A DNA stretch of 8,443 nt from Candidatus Dormiibacterota bacterium. GTDB lineage: Bacteria; Chloroflexota; Dormibacteria; Aeolococcales; Aeolococcaceae. The notes under the pieces are model-generated. The model worked only from the letters and a program-made list of their open reading frames with translations, was not told where the DNA came from and did no database searches. The position numbers and the translations under genes were made by a program. The number at the start of each line of letters is the position of its first letter. The stretch's first letter is position 1. The stretch is taken from assembly GCA_003136295.1 (NCBI GenBank), contig PLDZ01000168.1:4401-12843 (forward strand), given 5' to 3'. Positions 6,664 to 8,443 of this stretch are shown piece after piece.

Positions 6664-6745
6664 TGCGCGGACCGAGACTCGAACTCGGACGGGTCACCCC
6701 ACGGGATCCTAAGTCCCGCGCGTCTACCGATTCCGCCATCCGCGC
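6664..6745 (-). tRNA. tRNA-Leu, anticodon UAG
   Basis: 82-nt class II tRNA. The acceptor stem pairs GCGCGGA (6745-6739) with TCCGCGC (6671-6665), discriminator base A at 6664. The D-arm contains GCGGAATCGGTAGACGC, typical of bacterial tRNA-Leu. The anticodon stem CGGGA/TCCCG closes the loop CTTAGGA, with anticodon TAG at 6711-6709, which reads CUA and, by wobble, other CUN codons. A long variable arm (around TGGGGTGACCCG) is as expected for Leu, and the T-arm is CCGAG-TTCGAGT-CTCGG. The 3' CCA is not encoded (CGG follows), so CCA must be added enzymatically. It lies 17 bp upstream of tig in the same direction, suggesting co-transcription. Confidence 0.97.
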
Positions 6746-6770
6746 CCGGTCGGTCGAACCGGCCAGCGCC

Positions 6771-6776
6771 AGTTTA
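6771..6776 (-). promoter_or_regulatory. Candidate -10 box for tRNA-Leu and tig
   Basis: TAAACT on the minus strand would place the transcription start about 19 nt before the tRNA 5' end, a normal distance. The hexamer 17 bp further upstream is GGTCGG, a poor -35. That position falls within the inverted repeat at 6779-6832. Confidence 0.3.
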
Positions 6777-6778
6777 GT

Positions 6779-6832
6779 GCCTGAGCCTCGAGGCCGACCT
6801 GCAGAGTGCGCCTCGGAGGCTGGAGTTCAGGC
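6779..6832. repeat. 54-bp interrupted inverted repeat
   Basis: Three nested complementary blocks: GCCTGA (6779-6784) with TCAGGC (6827-6832); GCCT (6785-6788) with AGGC (6817-6820); CGAGGC (6789-6794) with GCCTCG (6810-6815). Together they make 16 base pairs, with a 6-nt bulge (6821-6826), one bulged G (6816) and a 15-nt loop that contains the palindrome CTGCAG. There is no following T-run on either strand. It could be a regulatory dyad, a structured small RNA or a decayed repeat element. Confidence 0.6.
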
Positions 6833-6890
6833 CACCGTCCGGCCGATGTCCCGGGTATGGAACGTTGTATTTCTGCGACACGATGATCGC

Positions 6891-6919
6891 TGGACAACCC
6901 CCTCCCGGGTGCCTACTCT
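6891..6919 (+). promoter_or_regulatory. Candidate promoter of the plus-strand genes
   Basis: TGGACA at 6891-6896 (5/6 to TTGACA) and TACTCT at 6914-6919 (fits TANNNT) are separated by exactly 17 bp. Transcription would start near 6926, leaving a leader of about 29 nt that contains the ribosome site before the ATG at 6955. Confidence 0.45.
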
Positions 6920-6943
6920 GATGACATCCACCTACCCGCAAAC

Positions 6944-6948
6944 GGAGG
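6944..6948 (+). promoter_or_regulatory. Ribosome binding site of the 80-residue protein
   Basis: GGAGG, 6 nt before the ATG at 6955; the strongest Shine-Dalgarno in the window and good evidence that this short frame is translated. Confidence 0.75.
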
Positions 6949-6954
6949 ATCTGG

Positions 6955-7197
6955 ATGGAACCGAATCACCTGGCCGCGACGGCAGGCCCGCAGGAGGTCG
7001 TTGCGAAGATCGACCAGAAGGCGCTCCGGTTGTCAGCGCTGCTGCGGGAGATAGACAACCACCCAATCGAGCTGGAAACCGTGCTGCGGGACCAGCTCGA
7101 TGACGTTCTGGAGATGTTGGCGTGCCGCATCGCCGCCACCAGGACGCTGCTTCACCGGTCCAGCCTCGAATTGACGGGGGCCGGATCACCCGCATAA
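6955..7197 (+). CDS. Small helical protein of unknown function, 80 residues
   Basis: I do not recognise the family. The start at 6955 is supported by GGAGG 6 nt upstream and a plausible promoter at 6891-6919. After a polar 12-residue start, residues 13-33 and 38-68 are strongly helix-forming, with leucines and isoleucines at heptad-like spacing, interrupted near NHP (35-37). This suggests a two-helix hairpin or a small dimer-forming coiled coil. There is one cysteine (C57) and no signal peptide or membrane segment, so it is probably cytoplasmic. The C-terminus is polar. The stop TAA is at 7195-7197. The glycosyltransferase frame downstream either overlaps it (GTG at 7122) or abuts it, so the two are probably co-transcribed and translationally coupled. 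A regulatory or partner role for the glycosyltransferase is only a guess from this arrangement. Confidence 0.7.
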   Translation: MEPNHLAATAGPQEVVAKIDQKALRLSALLREIDNHPIELETVLRDQLDDVLEMLACRIAATRTLLHRSSLELTGAGSPA

Positions 7198-8443
7198 CGG
7201 GCGTCTTTGGGCGCCTCAGGACGGCGACTGCAGCAGAGGCTGCGGCCGCCGTCCTGATCGTCATCGCCGCGATCGTGGTGCGCTTCTGGGCGCTCCAGAA
7301 TCAGCCCGGCGGTCTGTACCCCGACGAGGCGGCTGAAGGCCTCAGCGCTCAGAGCCTGCTGACGGTTCCGGGCTATCACCCGGTGTTCTTCAACAGCGAC
7401 GGCGGGCGCGAGGCGCTCTACGCATACATCGTCGCCGCAGTCTTCAAGGCATTCGGGTCGTCGGTGCTCACCCTGCGCGGCACCGCTGCGGCGGTCGGCG
7501 TCGCAGGGGTCATCGCCACGTACTTCGCTGTCCGCCGCTTCGGCAGGGGGCCGGCGCTCATCGCGATGGCGTGGACCGCCGGGTCACTGTGGATGATCGC
7601 AGTGTCCCGCGACGGATTCAGAAACATCCTGACCGTGCTCGTCGGCGCCGCCGCGCTGGCGGCGCTGCTGCGCTGGGGAGACCGGCCGTCGCGATGGAGC
7701 GCCGCGCTGGCGGGCATCGCGGTGGCACTCGGGTTCTGGACGTATCAGCCACTGAAGCTGCTCCCGCTGCTCGCAATTCTCTGGTTGCTCTGGGTGCGCG
7801 CCCGTGACCCCGAGCGGTTTCAGGCGCTCCGTGCAACCTGGGCCTGGGCTGGGCTCGCATTCGTTGTGGTCATGGCGCCGATGGTGTACACGGCGATCAC
7901 CGACTTTTCGTCGTACTTCGGCCGCGCCGCCTTCGTCTCCGTCTTCAACAGCGGGTCGGGATCGACGGACAGCTATCCCGTGCACATCTTCAGGACGCTC
8001 GGGATGTTCCTCGTGACCGGGGATCCGAATCCGCGCCACGACGTGTCCGGGTTGCCCCTTTTGGGTCCTGTGCTGGTCGTGCCCTTCCTGCTCGGCATCT
8101 GGCATTGCTGGCGGCGGCGCGACGATCACGGCTACGCGCTCGTGCTGCTCGGATTACCCGTCTTCCTGATCCCGCCACTGATCGCCAACGAGGGGGCCGC
8201 GCCGCATTTCCTCAGATCGCTCGGCCTCGAGCCCTACGCTGCCGCGTGCATCGGGCTCGGCTGCCTCGAGGGCATCTCGATCGCCCGGAAGCTTGCCTCA
8301 GGAATCCCACGTTCGGAGAGGTCGGTGACGCAGACGGGCTGGATGGTCTGCGCGATTGCGGGGACCGCGCTGGGAGTCGCGTCGGCGGTGACCTACCTCA
8401 ATCGCCCCGTGGCCGATCGGTACGCGGCCTTCACGTTCGCAGA
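7122..8443 (+). CDS. GT39-type membrane glycosyltransferase, N-terminal part (runs off the right edge)
   Basis: Polytopic GT-C fold enzyme of the ArnT/dolichyl-phosphate mannosyltransferase type, expected to move a sugar from a polyprenyl-phosphate carrier to a lipid, glycan or protein on the outer face of the membrane. About 11 membrane segments are visible, the first near 7239-7295 (ending RFWAL). The expected acidic pair follows in the first outer loop: GLYPDEAAEG with D68/E69 in the numbering used here. Later landmarks are a GFWTYQPLK segment and PHFLRSLGLEPYAA (residues 361-374). Start is uncertain. The frame opens after a TGA at 7101-7103. The only standard start before the first membrane helix is GTG 7122, which has GGAG 8 nt upstream but overlaps the small gene by 76 bp. 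An ATA at 7194 would give a more typical N-terminus and a 4-bp overlap with the TAA, but ATA is a rare start. The acceptor substrate is unknown. Confidence 0.88.
   Translation, partial: MPHRRHQDAASPVQPRIDGGRITRITGVFGRLRTATAAEAAAAVLIVIAAIVVRFWALQNQPGGLYPDEAAEGLSAQSLLTVPGYHPVFFNSDGGREALYAYIVAAVFKAFGSSVLTLRGTAAAVGVAGVIATYFAVRRFGRGPALIAMAWTAGSLWMIAVSRDGFRNILTVLVGAAALAALLRWGDRPSRWSAALAGIAVALGFWTYQPLKLLPLLAILWLLWVRARDPERFQALRATWAWAGLAFVVVMAPMVYTAITDFSSYFGRAAFVSVFNSGSGSTDSYPVHIFRTLGMFLVTGDPNPRHDVSGLPLLGPVLVVPFLLGIWHCWRRRDDHGYALVLLGLPVFLIPPLIANEGAAPHFLRSLGLEPYAAACIGLGCLEGISIARKLASGIPRSERSVTQTGWMVCAIAGTALGVASAVTYLNRPVADRYAAFTFA

Larger units (their letters stand above)
6746..6954. other. Divergent intergenic region between tRNA-Leu and the plus-strand genes
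   Basis: A 209-bp spacer between oppositely oriented transcription units. It holds a possible -10 for the tRNA/tig unit, a large interrupted inverted repeat, and a plausible plus-strand promoter and ribosome site. I see no additional coding sequence with good start signals in it. Confidence 0.7.

Noticed and set aside
4532..6712. Long plus-strand frames (4532-5425 and 5759-6712) opposite the ABC ATPase and tig
   Set aside because: Their translations mirror the codon pattern of the minus-strand genes, whose motifs are unambiguous; no family signature or good ribosome site.
6647..6739. Extending trigger factor upstream to 6739
   Set aside because: This part is the tRNA-Leu gene read in frame; the family's N-terminus begins at the ATGs at 6646-6616.
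6779..6832. The inverted repeat as a Rho-independent terminator
   Set aside because: There is no T-run after either arm, the loop is long, and it lies upstream of genes on both sides rather than after one.
7584..8129. Minus-strand frame opposite the GT39 gene
   Set aside because: Low-complexity Arg/Pro/His-rich antisense frame; the plus strand encodes a clear polytopic membrane protein.
1..8443. A hidden mobile element, CRISPR array or defence system
   Set aside because: I found no direct repeat series, transposase, integrase, nuclease or toxin signatures; nearly all the sequence is explained by housekeeping, transporter and glycosyltransferase genes.

Overview
The window is GC-rich, gene-dense bacterial chromosome. 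It carries one long minus-strand cluster for protein folding, degradation and tRNA charging, and the start of a divergent plus-strand pair. In the order of minus-strand transcription (right to left) the cluster is: tRNA-Leu(UAG), trigger factor (tig), an ABC-2 type exporter (ATPase, then permease), clpP, clpX, an unrecognised membrane-anchored protein, and the first 240 codons of valS, which runs off the left edge. All gaps are short: 17 bp tRNA-tig, 39 bp tig-ATPase, a 4-bp ATGA overlap ATPase-permease, 26 bp permease-clpP, 52 bp clpP-clpX, 2 bp clpX-unknown, 31 bp unknown-valS. This reads as an operon or a chain of overlapping transcription units.

The tig-clpP-clpX-valS order is common in high-GC Gram-positive-type (Terrabacteria) lineages. 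Together with GTG starts, an actinobacterial-style ClpX P-loop and Chloroflexota/Actinobacteriota-like ClpP and ClpX sequences, it suggests an uncultivated Chloroflexota or Actinobacteriota member. This placement is an inference from a single window and is weak. The unusual feature is a drug/lipid-type ABC exporter between tig and clpP.

Positions 6746-6954 form a divergent intergenic region. It holds a candidate tRNA promoter, a 54-bp interrupted inverted repeat and a plausible plus-strand promoter. To its right is an 80-residue helical protein of unknown function with a strong ribosome binding site. It overlaps, or nearly overlaps, a GT39-type polytopic membrane glycosyltransferase that runs off the right edge and whose start codon is unclear.

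Functional reading: trigger factor folds nascent chains, ClpXP degrades tagged or misfolded proteins, and ValRS and tRNA-Leu supply translation, so the core of the cluster is translation-coupled proteostasis. The exporter and the unknown protein are passengers or possible envelope-linked partners. Translation signals come in two classes. ClpX, the permease and the 80-residue protein have clear Shine-Dalgarno sequences. clpP, the ABC ATPase and valS lack one and instead have a TANNNT -10-like box 9-10 nt before the ATG, the hallmark of leaderless transcripts. I saw no CRISPR array, insertion sequence, phage gene or defence system.
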